From Rickettsiales bacterium (GTDB lineage Bacteria; Pseudomonadota; Alphaproteobacteria; Rickettsiales; UBA8987), in contig JAHDHN010000055.1 in assembly GCA_020631295.1 (NCBI GenBank), positions 1 through 9,165 of the forward strand: 9,165 bases of DNA, given 5' to 3'. The position numbers and the translations under genes were made by a program. This document shows, piece after piece, positions 1-5,951 of the stretch; position 1 is the first letter of the stretch; every line of letters begins with the position of its first letter. A model generated the notes under the pieces. That model was not told the origin of the DNA. It did no database searches and was given only the letters and a program-made list of their open reading frames with translations.

Positions 1-60
1 GACAATCAATTCCTACAAAATATCATCGCAAAATAAACAAATGCAATTGCCATGCTTATA

Positions 61-110
61 TAGCAGTTCTGCTTAATTATTGGACATTTCCAAAAAAAGC
101 ATAACTGCTA
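61..110. repeat. Long imperfect hairpin, arms 61-74 / 97-110
   Basis: The arms begin tagcagtt (61-68) and end aactgcta (103-110). They continue inward through gctt (71-74) and aagc (97-100), so 13 of 14 positions pair with one mismatch (69/102). Inside lies a second pairing, ttgga (80-84) with tccaa (89-93), around a 4-nt loop. There is no T-tract on either side, so a rho-independent terminator is unlikely. The inner motif tggacat (81-87) recurs inverted as atgtcca (170-176) in the last hairpin of the cluster, so the two may be related. Confidence 0.6.
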
Positions 111-116
111 TCAAGA

Positions 117-155
117 CACGCGTAAGCGTGGATTGCACGGCGATAGCCAGTGGGC
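117..155. repeat. Two short hairpins between the larger inverted repeats
   Basis: The first hairpin pairs cacgc (117-121) with gcgtg (126-130) around the loop gtaa, which fits the GNRA tetraloop pattern if transcribed on the plus strand. The second pairs ggc (139-141) with gcc (146-148) around gata, and is extended by cac (136-138) and gtg (150-152) with one bulged base. Each alone could be chance. Their position between two strong inverted repeats is what makes them worth recording. Confidence 0.35.
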
Positions 156-187
156 ATTAACATTTGGATATGTCCAAATGTTAATGC
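154..187. repeat. Perfect 15-bp inverted repeat with 4-nt loop
   Basis: The arm gcattaacatttgga (154-168) is matched exactly by tccaaatgttaatgc (173-187) around tatg. No T-tract follows on either strand, so it is not a typical intrinsic terminator. It abuts the point where the IS1595-type transposase similarity starts (about 188-194). Possible readings are a protein-binding palindrome, the end of another mobile element, or a palindrome where the deletion that removed the IS left half occurred. Confidence 0.7.
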
Positions 188-190
188 TAA

Positions 191-736
191 CTACTATATT
201 ACCATAAAATCCGTGAAATGATTGCCTATGAATTGGAAGATGAAAGCCCATTTGGTGGCGAAGTTGAGGTGGATGAAAGTTACTTTGGTGGTATTAGGAA
301 AGGCCAACGCGGCAGAGGTGCGGCTGGCAAGATCCCTGTCTTTGGCATTCTGAAGCGTGGTGGTAAAGTCTATACAAAAATCATACCAGATGCATCGGGT
401 GATACACTCATTCCCATCATTAAAAGCAAGGTATTTCCTGACTCTATCGTCTATTCTGATTCTTGGCGTGCCTATAATGCGTTGGATGTAAGTGAGTTTC
501 ATCATCACCGCATTAATCATTCTAAAACGTTCGTGGATGAAGAGACGCGTAGCAATCATATCAATGGAATTGAGAATTTTTGGAACCAAGCCAAGCGCAA
601 TCTAAGGCGCTATAATGGCATACCAAAACAGCATTTTCATTTGTACTTGAAAGAATGTGAATTCAGGTTCAATATCAAAGGAACAAAACAACAGCTCGCC
701 ATGCTAAAATTATGGCGACGCAATCACCTTATCTAG
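191..736 (+). pseudogene. IS1595-family transposase, N-terminally truncated
   Basis: An ISXO2-like DDE-type transposase remnant. Counting from the first ATG at 218 (172 residues), it keeps VDESYFGG with the first catalytic Asp (D19), then YSDSWRAY with the second (D81), then HINGIENFW (114-122), which carries the third acidic/Asn position of this family. The following AKRNLRRYNG and the C-terminal helical stretch are also typical. Family-like residues (YYHKIRE) can be read upstream of the ATG to about 191, where a stop at 188-190 interrupts the frame, so the ATG at 218 is internal and not the original start. I judge that about 40 N-terminal residues are missing, normally a zinc ribbon for DNA recognition. 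The remaining core has no internal stop, which suggests recent truncation. A shortened product might be made, but activity is unlikely. Confidence 0.8.
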
Positions 737-745
737 GCCAGCCCC
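728..745 (-). repeat. Right terminal inverted repeat of the IS remnant
   Basis: Read inward on the minus strand the end is GGGGCTGGCCTAGATAAG. It overlaps the transposase stop codon at 734-736. No partner is present on the left side within the window. Confidence 0.65.
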
Positions 746-824
746 TTCTTCTTATACATTGCATCGAATAAATATTTATGATAAATATACAATAACTTAT
801 TTTTACAGATGAAGAGTAGAGGCG

Positions 825-2168
825 ATGATTAAGAAAATATTTGTAGGCATATTTGTTTCCATAACTAGCTGTTTTTCCTCTGGTAGCAAAGCAGACATAA
901 ATACAAACCGCCCTGATACAGCCATTGATACAGATATCATTATGGATAATAATAAGAATACCGCAACAGATGCAGTGTTCCCCAATGATAAACCACCAAT
1001 TATTAAACTGAATGAATCATTTTTTGACGTTAGTGCCGCAATAAATAAGGCAAACCCACACTACATTCAGATTGGGGATATTCATGACTTTCAGATGCAA
1101 AAAGATACTATGGCAACCTATCTAAAGAATTTGGGTGTAACAGATTTACTGCCTGAGTTTATTGCACGACGCCTTGAATTACAGGCTCAACGAAATACAT
1201 ATATGTTATCTCCAGAAATAGGTAAGAAATTTGCTCCAACTGACGATGGTGTATTTGCCGGTCAATATTTTATTGAAAGCTATAAAGGTAACTATAAATT
1301 AGATGTAGGTGACCTTCGCTACACCGCCGGGCAAGATGCTCTATATCACTTTGGTAATCGAGATGATTATTATATTCTTGGTCAAATAGAAGGGTGGTTA
1401 ATGCAAAATACTAACCAAGAAACCGCTAATAAGTTTAGTGCGGCAGCCATCAAGATCGCACAAGACAGAAATACTAATGAAAATTCTACGTTAGATCGTA
1501 TGACACTCGAAGGATGGAATGAGTATAGTGCTGCGAACAAAGCATATTTCTTAGAGCTTTATAATCTAATTGATGAAACTATTACGCAGGCAAATAGTAA
1601 CTTTACTATTGCACCTGAAGCACAAGCTAGTCTCCAAAAATTTATTGCACATGAAAAAAAGAATACTGATGAAATATACGAATTACGACTAAAGGAGCCA
1701 GCCGAGTTTCAGGCGTATAAAATCACGAAGTTGTATCAAAAAGATCCAAATGCATCTGCTGCTACAGTATTTGGTATTCGTCATAATGAAGCCAACGTTG
1801 AAGCTGTGCAGGCGGCCTTAAAAGATAGTTTGGGTATTACTGCCTCTGCAGTTATTATAAACAGTGTTGGTGTAAAGTCTCTTCCTCCAGGGCAAGAAAA
1901 TGTTTCCTATGTATCATTTGGAAGCAATAATGTAATGCGCATTATTGTAGCATTTGATGTGAACCAATCTATCAATGCTGGAGAGAGATACCCTGAAGAT
2001 GCCGTATTTGCATCTCTTGAAGGGATAGAAGATAAACTTTCTAGGCAGCACTATATTGTTACAGCAGAAAAACCATTATTGAAGATGAGTGCTTTTCAAG
2101 AATTTGCTAAAAACAGTTCTATTGCTCGAGAGAGCTTCAAAGACAACGATGTCGGTATTGGTAAGTAG
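825..2168 (+). CDS. Unrecognised probable lipoprotein with ChaN/TraB/TIKI-like GxxH motifs
   Basis: I do not recognise this 447-residue protein by name. The N-terminus has a short basic/hydrophobic leader, with I-T-S-C at 13-16 fitting a lipobox (lipidated Cys16), then a polar, probably disordered linker to about residue 60. The core has IQIGDIHD (81-88), a Glu at 111 in LLPEF after a predicted strand, and a distant VFGIRHN (315-321). A GxxH near the start, a Glu after the next strand and a second GxxH near the end is the signature of the ChaN, TraB/PrgY, TIKI and erythromycin-esterase-like superfamily, whose members include haem-binding and hydrolytic proteins. That placement is inference, and I cannot say which activity applies. 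The start at 825 has gaagag (811-816) and agagg (818-822) ahead of it. The gene is AT-rich: line 1201-1260 is about 38% GC against about 62% for 2521-2580 in pgeF. It sits just behind an IS remnant, consistent with horizontal acquisition. Confidence 0.75.
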   Translation: MIKKIFVGIFVSITSCFSSGSKADINTNRPDTAIDTDIIMDNNKNTATDAVFPNDKPPIIKLNESFFDVSAAINKANPHYIQIGDIHDFQMQKDTMATYLKNLGVTDLLPEFIARRLELQAQRNTYMLSPEIGKKFAPTDDGVFAGQYFIESYKGNYKLDVGDLRYTAGQDALYHFGNRDDYYILGQIEGWLMQNTNQETANKFSAAAIKIAQDRNTNENSTLDRMTLEGWNEYSAANKAYFLELYNLIDETITQANSNFTIAPEAQASLQKFIAHEKKNTDEIYELRLKEPAEFQAYKITKLYQKDPNASAATVFGIRHNEANVEAVQAALKDSLGITASAVIINSVGVKSLPPGQENVSYVSFGSNNVMRIIVAFDVNQSINAGERYPEDAVFASLEGIEDKLSRQHYIVTAEKPLLKMSAFQEFAKNSSIARESFKDNDVGIGK

Positions 2169-2170
2169 TT

Positions 2171-2187
2171 ACTTCACTTCATGAAGT
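2171..2187. repeat. Short palindrome after the lipoprotein gene
   Basis: acttcatgaagt (2176-2187) is a perfect 12-nt palindrome. Alternatively acttca (2171-2176) pairs with tgaagt (2182-2187) around a 5-nt loop. A short T-rich run (2190-2193) follows. It lies three bases after the stop codon at 2166-2168, so it could be a weak terminator for that gene, but the stem is short and AT-rich. Confidence 0.3.
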
Positions 2188-2275
2188 TATTTTCCATAAT
2201 TTAGATTATCGATTTTATTTGTGTGGGTTTGTTATCGGTTTACCTGGTGGATTTTAGACCTATGATCTCACCATA

Positions 2276-3031
2276 ATGGCTCATTATATTACATCAGATG
2301 CGCTGCAGCCTTTTGCGCACGGCTTTTTCGGCCGTGATGGTGGTGTGAGCAGCGGTATATATGCATCACTCAATTGCGGTGTGGGTAGTGATGATAATGC
2401 AGCTTTTGTGCAGCAAAACAGAAAAATTGTGTGCGCTGCGCTACAGGCTGAGCGTATTATTACGCAATATCAGGTGCATTCTAGCCGCGTGGTGACGATT
2501 ACAGATGCTAATCAAGCTCAAGAAAAGGCGGATGCGATGGTCACCGCCCTTCCCGGCCTTGCTATTGGCGTGCTCACAGCGGATTGTGGGCCGTTATTAT
2601 TTGCTGACAATAGAAATAAAGTGATTGGCTGTGCGCATGCAGGCTGGAAAGGTGCGCTTTTGGGTGTGATTGCCAGCACAATAACAGCCATGGAGGCGCT
2701 GGGTGCAGAAAGAGAGCATATTGCGGCCACGCTTGGGCCCTGCATCGCGCAGGCAAGTTATCAGGTGGATAATGGTTTTATGCAGCCCTTTTTGGAGAAA
2801 GATAAGCGCTATAACACATGCTTTGTGCCTTGCTTTGAAGCGCCAGAGACGCATCATCGTTTTGATCTAAAAGGCTTTATTCGCATGCAGTTAGAAGCAG
2901 AAAAGCTGGGACAGGTTGAGATATTACCACATGATACGTACACATTACCGGAGCAATTCTTCAGTTTTCGCCGCACAACGCATAATAATGAGCCGGATTA
3001 CGGCCGCCAAATCAGCGCCATCTGTATTTAG
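2276..3031 (+). CDS. pgeF: Peptidoglycan editing factor PgeF (YfiH, laccase-domain/COG1496 family)
   Basis: This 251-residue protein is a full-length member of the YfiH/laccase-domain family. In E. coli, PgeF prevents misincorporation of L-Ser in place of L-Ala in the peptidoglycan stem peptide; related proteins have been described as polyphenol oxidases or purine nucleoside-metabolising enzymes. The metal-site residues are all present: His68 in QVHSS, Cys104 in TADCGP and His121 in HAGWKG. LGPCI (153-157) and the terminal SFRRT...DYGRQIS block are also typical. No signal peptide is seen, so the protein is cytoplasmic. The ATG at 2276 is the only ATG in frame after the stop at 2255-2257; it lacks a clear Shine-Dalgarno, so initiation may be weak. 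In many alphaproteobacteria pgeF follows lgt and a methyltransferase gene (general knowledge); here its upstream neighbour is an AT-rich orphan gene. It converges with lolA, 21 bases apart. Confidence 0.92.
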   Translation: MAHYITSDALQPFAHGFFGRDGGVSSGIYASLNCGVGSDDNAAFVQQNRKIVCAALQAERIITQYQVHSSRVVTITDANQAQEKADAMVTALPGLAIGVLTADCGPLLFADNRNKVIGCAHAGWKGALLGVIASTITAMEALGAEREHIAATLGPCIAQASYQVDNGFMQPFLEKDKRYNTCFVPCFEAPETHHRFDLKGFIRMQLEAEKLGQVEILPHDTYTLPEQFFSFRRTTHNNEPDYGRQISAICI

Positions 3032-3041
3032 GCAGAGAATT

Positions 3042-3059
3042 AAGTTAGCTATCTAACTT
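3042..3059. terminator. Possible bidirectional hairpin between convergent pgeF and lolA
   Basis: aagttag (3042-3048) pairs perfectly with ctaactt (3053-3059) around the 4-nt loop ctat. It lies between two convergent genes and overlaps the lolA stop codon (3053-3055), the expected place for a shared terminator. A clear T-tract is missing on both sides; the nearest plus-strand T-run is at about 3076-3084. The stem is AT-rich, so efficiency is doubtful. Confidence 0.35.
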
Positions 3060-3679
3060 CTTGGATTGATTGTATTATTTTTCTTATTCTCAAAATAAAA
3101 AAGATCATCAGAATGGCGCGTATTGAGCTTAATATCATACAGAGAAATAATGATCACACGGCCATCTGGCTCTATCCGATGGATACGCGAAAGCTGCATC
3201 GGGTCTTTGCTGAAATACAGCATCAGATCATAAGTGAGTCCCTCACTCACCTCCTCATTGGGGCGCACCAGCAACATCACCGCATCCTCCTGCACTTCTG
3301 CATCCAGTAATGTGAAGTTTTTCTGGAAGGTCGCGCCCTTCTCTAGCAAAAATGCCATGGGCGTTTGGCTGATATCTGCATAGCTCACCTGCTCTAAAGC
3401 AGCATCATAGAAGGTAACTTTTCCTTTATTTACAATAAGCTGCAGCTCCGGATTGAAATAATCAAAGCGTGCCTTGCCAGGACGATCAATAATCATTGCG
3501 CCACGCTGCACAATCCCTTCATACGGATCATTCTGTTCAAATCGCGCTGCAATGGAATCAAACGAAGAGAGAAATGCAAGCGCCTGCTTTGCTTCCTCAG
3601 GCAGTTCTTTTTCAAATGCCAGAATCGCTACAGGCAGCATGAACAAGCACGAAAGATAGGCAATAAAACGATGTGTCAT
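3053..3679 (-). CDS. lolA: Outer-membrane lipoprotein carrier protein LolA
   Basis: LolA is the periplasmic chaperone that takes lipoproteins from the LolCDE complex and passes them to the outer membrane. This 208-residue protein has a signal peptide of about 21 residues (hydrophobic 9-20, likely cleavage after Ala21). The mature part shows family blocks: a helix with SIAARFEQ (42-49), GAMIIDRPGKARFDY (60-74), a Tyr/Asp-rich strand around YDAALEQVSY (91-100), TPMAFLLE (106-113), and the C-terminal SLYDIKLNT plus LFYF strands (179-196). Length is normal for the family. The start is supported by AAAGGA (3689-3694 on the plus-strand coordinates), 9 bases before the ATG. It follows dsbA on the same strand but is separated by a rho-independent terminator, so it probably has its own promoter. 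A weak candidate is TTGCAG (3741-3746) and GATAAA (3719-3724), 16 bp apart, partly inside that terminator. Confidence 0.85.
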   Translation of the reverse strand: MTHRFIAYLSCLFMLPVAILAFEKELPEEAKQALAFLSSFDSIAARFEQNDPYEGIVQRGAMIIDRPGKARFDYFNPELQLIVNKGKVTFYDAALEQVSYADISQTPMAFLLEKGATFQKNFTLLDAEVQEDAVMLLVRPNEEVSEGLTYDLMLYFSKDPMQLSRIHRIEPDGRVIIISLYDIKLNTRHSDDLFYFENKKNNTINPRS

Positions 3680-3732
3680 AAAAACAATTCCTTTAAAGGC
3701 TGATACGCCCTCACCTCTTTTATCCCGCGCAT

Positions 3733-3766
3733 AAAAAAAGCTGCAACCGAGTGGCTGCAGCTTTTT
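3733..3766 (-). terminator. Rho-independent terminator of the chorismate mutase-hisC-M48-dsbA cluster
   Basis: The arms are aaaaagctgca (3735-3745) and tgcagcttttt (3756-3766), an 11-bp perfect stem. Two further C-G pairs form inside after one mismatch, leaving a gagt loop. On the minus strand the hairpin is followed by a run of seven U (3739 down to 3733). It lies 20 bases after the dsbA stop codon, and no other strong terminator is visible between the genes upstream. The plus strand also ends in five T, so it may act in both directions. Confidence 0.85.
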
Positions 3767-3786
3767 CGAACACTAGCTAAATTATA

Positions 3787-4551
3787 TTAGCCGCGCGCAT
3801 CTTCAATAAGACGCTTGAATTCGTCCACGCCAATAGCGCCACGTACAAATTCACCATTCACCACAAAGGCTGGCGTGCCTTGCACACCAATGCTTTGGCC
3901 TAGCTTCATATTCTCAGCCAGCTGATCACCAATAGATGCTTCTTCCATCTTGGCAAGCAGGCGGTTTTTATCCACACCAAACTCACCGGCAAGGGCCACT
4001 AGCTGATCTTGGTTACGTGGCGTACGCTTTAGCATAGCCTCATGAAAACCCTGATATTTTGCTTCATCCAGCGCATATACCGCCAAGGCTGCTTTTGCAT
4101 TTTGCACAGATTGCGGGCCTAAGATTGGAAAATCTTTCACCACTACCTTAATATTACTGTCTGCGCCTAAAAGCTCATTTAATGTAGGCATCACACGCTT
4201 ACAGTAACCGCAATTATAGTCAGAAAACTTCACGATCACCACATCACCCTCTGGGTTGCCAAATACTGGCGTGCCATCGTCTTTTTCAAGCTCATTACGC
4301 TTCTTAGAGATGCTTTGCTGCGCCTCCTCTGCCTTGCGTTGCGCTTGTGCTTGCTGGCCGCGCTGCAATGCCTCAATCAATTTCTCTGGTTTTTCAGCAA
4401 TAAAATTCTCTACGGCTGCTTCGATTTTATCATCACTTACAGCACCACCCTTGCCAAACAGCATGCCGCCAAACACAGCAGCTGCAGCAATAGCAGCGAT
4501 AAGAAGAACAAGTAATAGGCGGTTGGATTGCCCAGCATTTGCAGTTGTCAT
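3787..4551 (-). CDS. Membrane-anchored DsbA-family thiol:disulfide oxidoreductase
   Basis: A 254-residue thioredoxin-fold protein acting in the periplasm on disulfide bonds. Residues 11-33 form one hydrophobic segment that is probably a signal anchor, since no clear cleavage site follows. Residues 41-90 are helical and rich in Gln, Lys, Glu and Ala, resembling the extension before the catalytic domain in DsbA/ScsC-type proteins that self-associate. The catalytic domain starts near 95: FSDYNCGYCKR holds the CGYC active site (Cys114, Cys117), and GVQGTPAF holds the cis-proline (Pro227, preceded by Thr). The inserted helical domain lies between. AGGAG (4561-4565) sits 9 bases before the start, a strong site. 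The gap to the upstream M48 gene is 50 bases without a terminator, so co-transcription is likely. Whether it oxidises or isomerises substrates cannot be read from the sequence. Confidence 0.9.
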   Translation of the reverse strand: MTTANAGQSNRLLLVLLIAAIAAAAVFGGMLFGKGGAVSDDKIEAAVENFIAEKPEKLIEALQRGQQAQAQRKAEEAQQSISKKRNELEKDDGTPVFGNPEGDVVIVKFSDYNCGYCKRVMPTLNELLGADSNIKVVVKDFPILGPQSVQNAKAALAVYALDEAKYQGFHEAMLKRTPRNQDQLVALAGEFGVDKNRLLAKMEEASIGDQLAENMKLGQSIGVQGTPAFVVNGEFVRGAIGVDEFKRLIEDARG

Positions 4552-4601
4552 AATATAAAACTCCTAATCTAGAATATGTAATTGTGTGATTGTTTACTAA
4601 A

Positions 4602-5933
4602 TCACTTTTTCTTTTTCAAGGCCTTTGAGAGGTCTTGCACACGCACATATTGCGCATCTCCTTTACCTATATGTTCTTCGGCTAATTTCAACAGGCGGTT
4701 ACCTTCTTTTTTGTCTTTTTTCAAAATAGCGGCTTCTGCCAATGCTAAATAAGAAAGGCCCAGCTGCTCTGTGCGGCCATAGCATTTGGCAAGCTGATGC
4801 CATGCAGTCGCATTATCACGCTCTTGTACCAAAGATTTTTCCAGCAAACGCGCCGCATCATGGTAATATTGCATATTATTACGCTGCTCTGCCAGCCCAA
4901 TAAGTGTGAGCGCCAGCTCAATTTGAGTGATTGGATGCTGCTCTTTCATCAATTGCAGTGCTTTTTTAAACATAGGCTTTGCCTTCATCAGCTGCCCCGA
5001 TTCAAAATAAAGCTGGCCCTTCAACTCATAATAATATGCATCTTTTTTCCAACTGCGCCCTACTTTGTTTAGCGACGCAATGGCTTTATCAAGCTTCCCA
5101 ATACGGTGATAGGCAATGGCACGTACATAATTATCAAACGCAGTGCTAGTGCCCGTTTCCTGCAGCAATTGATGAGGGTTATCCAAAAACCCTATCAGCT
5201 TGGCCACCATACGTTGATGCTGTTGTTTGCGCGATGTTGTCATGAAATCATTGCTAAAACGCTGTGTCTTCATGGTGTTTTTTACATGCTCAATACGGCT
5301 ATCTGAAATTGGGTGCGTTAACATATAGGGCGTGATGCCGTCATGCAGATAGATATCCTGCTTGCGTTTAAATTCTTTCATCAGTGAAAGCAGGCCGTCT
5401 GGCGTTACACCAATGCGGTTAAGCGCAGATAGGGCAAATTGATCTGCTGCCTGCTCATTAGCACGCGTGTGTTTTAGTGCGTTACGCTGCGCCACATGCT
5501 GTGATCCAGACACAATAGCCGACCCTACAGAGGAAGGCGCACCTGCCGCAATGCTTGCAGCACCCAGCACATAGCCCAAGGCGGCCGCGGCTGTCATGCG
5601 CTTCATCTCATCATTCAATTTCATTAAATGACCACCTTTAATATGGCCCGCCTCATGCGCTAACACACCAAAGAGCATGGAGGGATCTTTGGATTTGGCC
5701 AACAAGCCGGTATGTAGGAAGATGTTTTGGCCGCCTGAAACAAAGGCATTTAAGCTATCATTGCGAATGATATATAGATTCACGCCATTGGGATTAATAT
5801 CCGCCGCTCTGAAAATAGGCGCGGCCATCTCTTCCAGATAATGCTCAATCTCTGCGTCACGAATGCGGCTTTGTGCCAAGGCACTACTTGTGATGCAAAG
5901 CAGTGAACAAAACGCGACGATGATACGAATCAT
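4602..5933 (-). CDS. Periplasmic M48 metalloprotease with TPR domain (BepA/YfgC-like)
   Basis: A 443-residue zinc protease resembling BepA, which in E. coli helps assemble or degrade outer-membrane proteins such as LptD and BamA clients. The signal peptide is residues 1-20 (cleavage near ALA|QS). The M48 domain has HEAGH (93-97), giving zinc ligands His93 and His97 and catalytic Glu94; the third ligand is Glu160 in ANEQAAD. THP at 206-208 places His207 where BepA has its regulatory His, which can act as a fourth zinc ligand. A hydrophobic Ala/Gly-rich segment (114-135) lies between, as in BepA. The C-terminal half (about 265-415) is made of TPR-like helix pairs, for example YHRIGKLDKAIASLNKV and LYFESGQLMKAKPMFKKAL. 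The gene starts 18 bases after hisC and has only a weak upstream site (aaagaaa). Its BepA-like role is inferred from architecture. Confidence 0.88.
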   Translation of the reverse strand: MIRIIVAFCSLLCITSSALAQSRIRDAEIEHYLEEMAAPIFRAADINPNGVNLYIIRNDSLNAFVSGGQNIFLHTGLLAKSKDPSMLFGVLAHEAGHIKGGHLMKLNDEMKRMTAAAALGYVLGAASIAAGAPSSVGSAIVSGSQHVAQRNALKHTRANEQAADQFALSALNRIGVTPDGLLSLMKEFKRKQDIYLHDGITPYMLTHPISDSRIEHVKNTMKTQRFSNDFMTTSRKQQHQRMVAKLIGFLDNPHQLLQETGTSTAFDNYVRAIAYHRIGKLDKAIASLNKVGRSWKKDAYYYELKGQLYFESGQLMKAKPMFKKALQLMKEQHPITQIELALTLIGLAEQRNNMQYYHDAARLLEKSLVQERDNATAWHQLAKCYGRTEQLGLSYLALAEAAILKKDKKEGNRLLKLAEEHIGKGDAQYVRVQDLSKALKKKK

Positions 5934-5951
5934 AAGATAGTTTCTTTATAG

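Larger units (their letters stand above)
1..187. other. Non-coding AT-rich stretch with a cluster of hairpins
   Basis: I see no coding region here. Positions 1-60 hold nothing recognisable beyond the 8-bp palindrome gcaattgc at 43-50. Positions 61-187 are packed with inverted repeats, listed as separate entries, that follow one another almost without gaps. The stretch ends where similarity to an IS1595-type transposase begins. It does not look like the missing 5' part of that transposase: the transposase frame has stops at 188-190 and 182-184, and I see no zinc-ribbon CxxC pairs. Its origin is unknown. It could be the end of another mobile element or a structured RNA. Confidence 0.5.
188..745 (+). 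mobile_element. 5'-truncated IS1595-family (IS1016/ISXO2-like) insertion sequence
   Basis: This segment carries the catalytic part of an ISXO2-type transposase. It ends in a sequence that reads ggggctggcctagataag from the outside (728-745 on the minus strand), which has the GGGGCTG-type start I associate with IS1016-like ends. The transposase stop codon (734-736) lies inside this terminal repeat, a compact arrangement. No matching left terminal repeat occurs in 1-187. The bases just outside the right end, ttcttctt (746-753), have no copy upstream, so no target duplication survives. The left end, including the part coding for the N-terminal zinc ribbon, is gone, and the element is almost certainly immobile on its own. 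Confidence 0.8.

Noticed and set aside
61..187. CRISPR array or tRNA/riboswitch
   Set aside because: There are no direct repeats with regular spacers, no tRNA T-arm motif and no riboswitch core I can recognise; only inverted repeats are present.
218..220. ATG as the true transposase start
   Set aside because: Family-like residues (YYHKIRE) occur in frame upstream of it and the N-terminal zinc ribbon is missing, so it is an internal Met of a truncated gene.
194..589. Minus-strand 131-codon open frame across the IS remnant
   Set aside because: It lies fully antisense to the transposase core, has no recognisable motifs and is best explained as a shadow frame.
759..793. Promoter for the orphan lipoprotein gene (TTGCAT with TACAAT)
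   Set aside because: The spacing between the boxes is 23 bp; at 17 bp the -10 match is poor. The region is AT-rich, so such matches are expected by chance.
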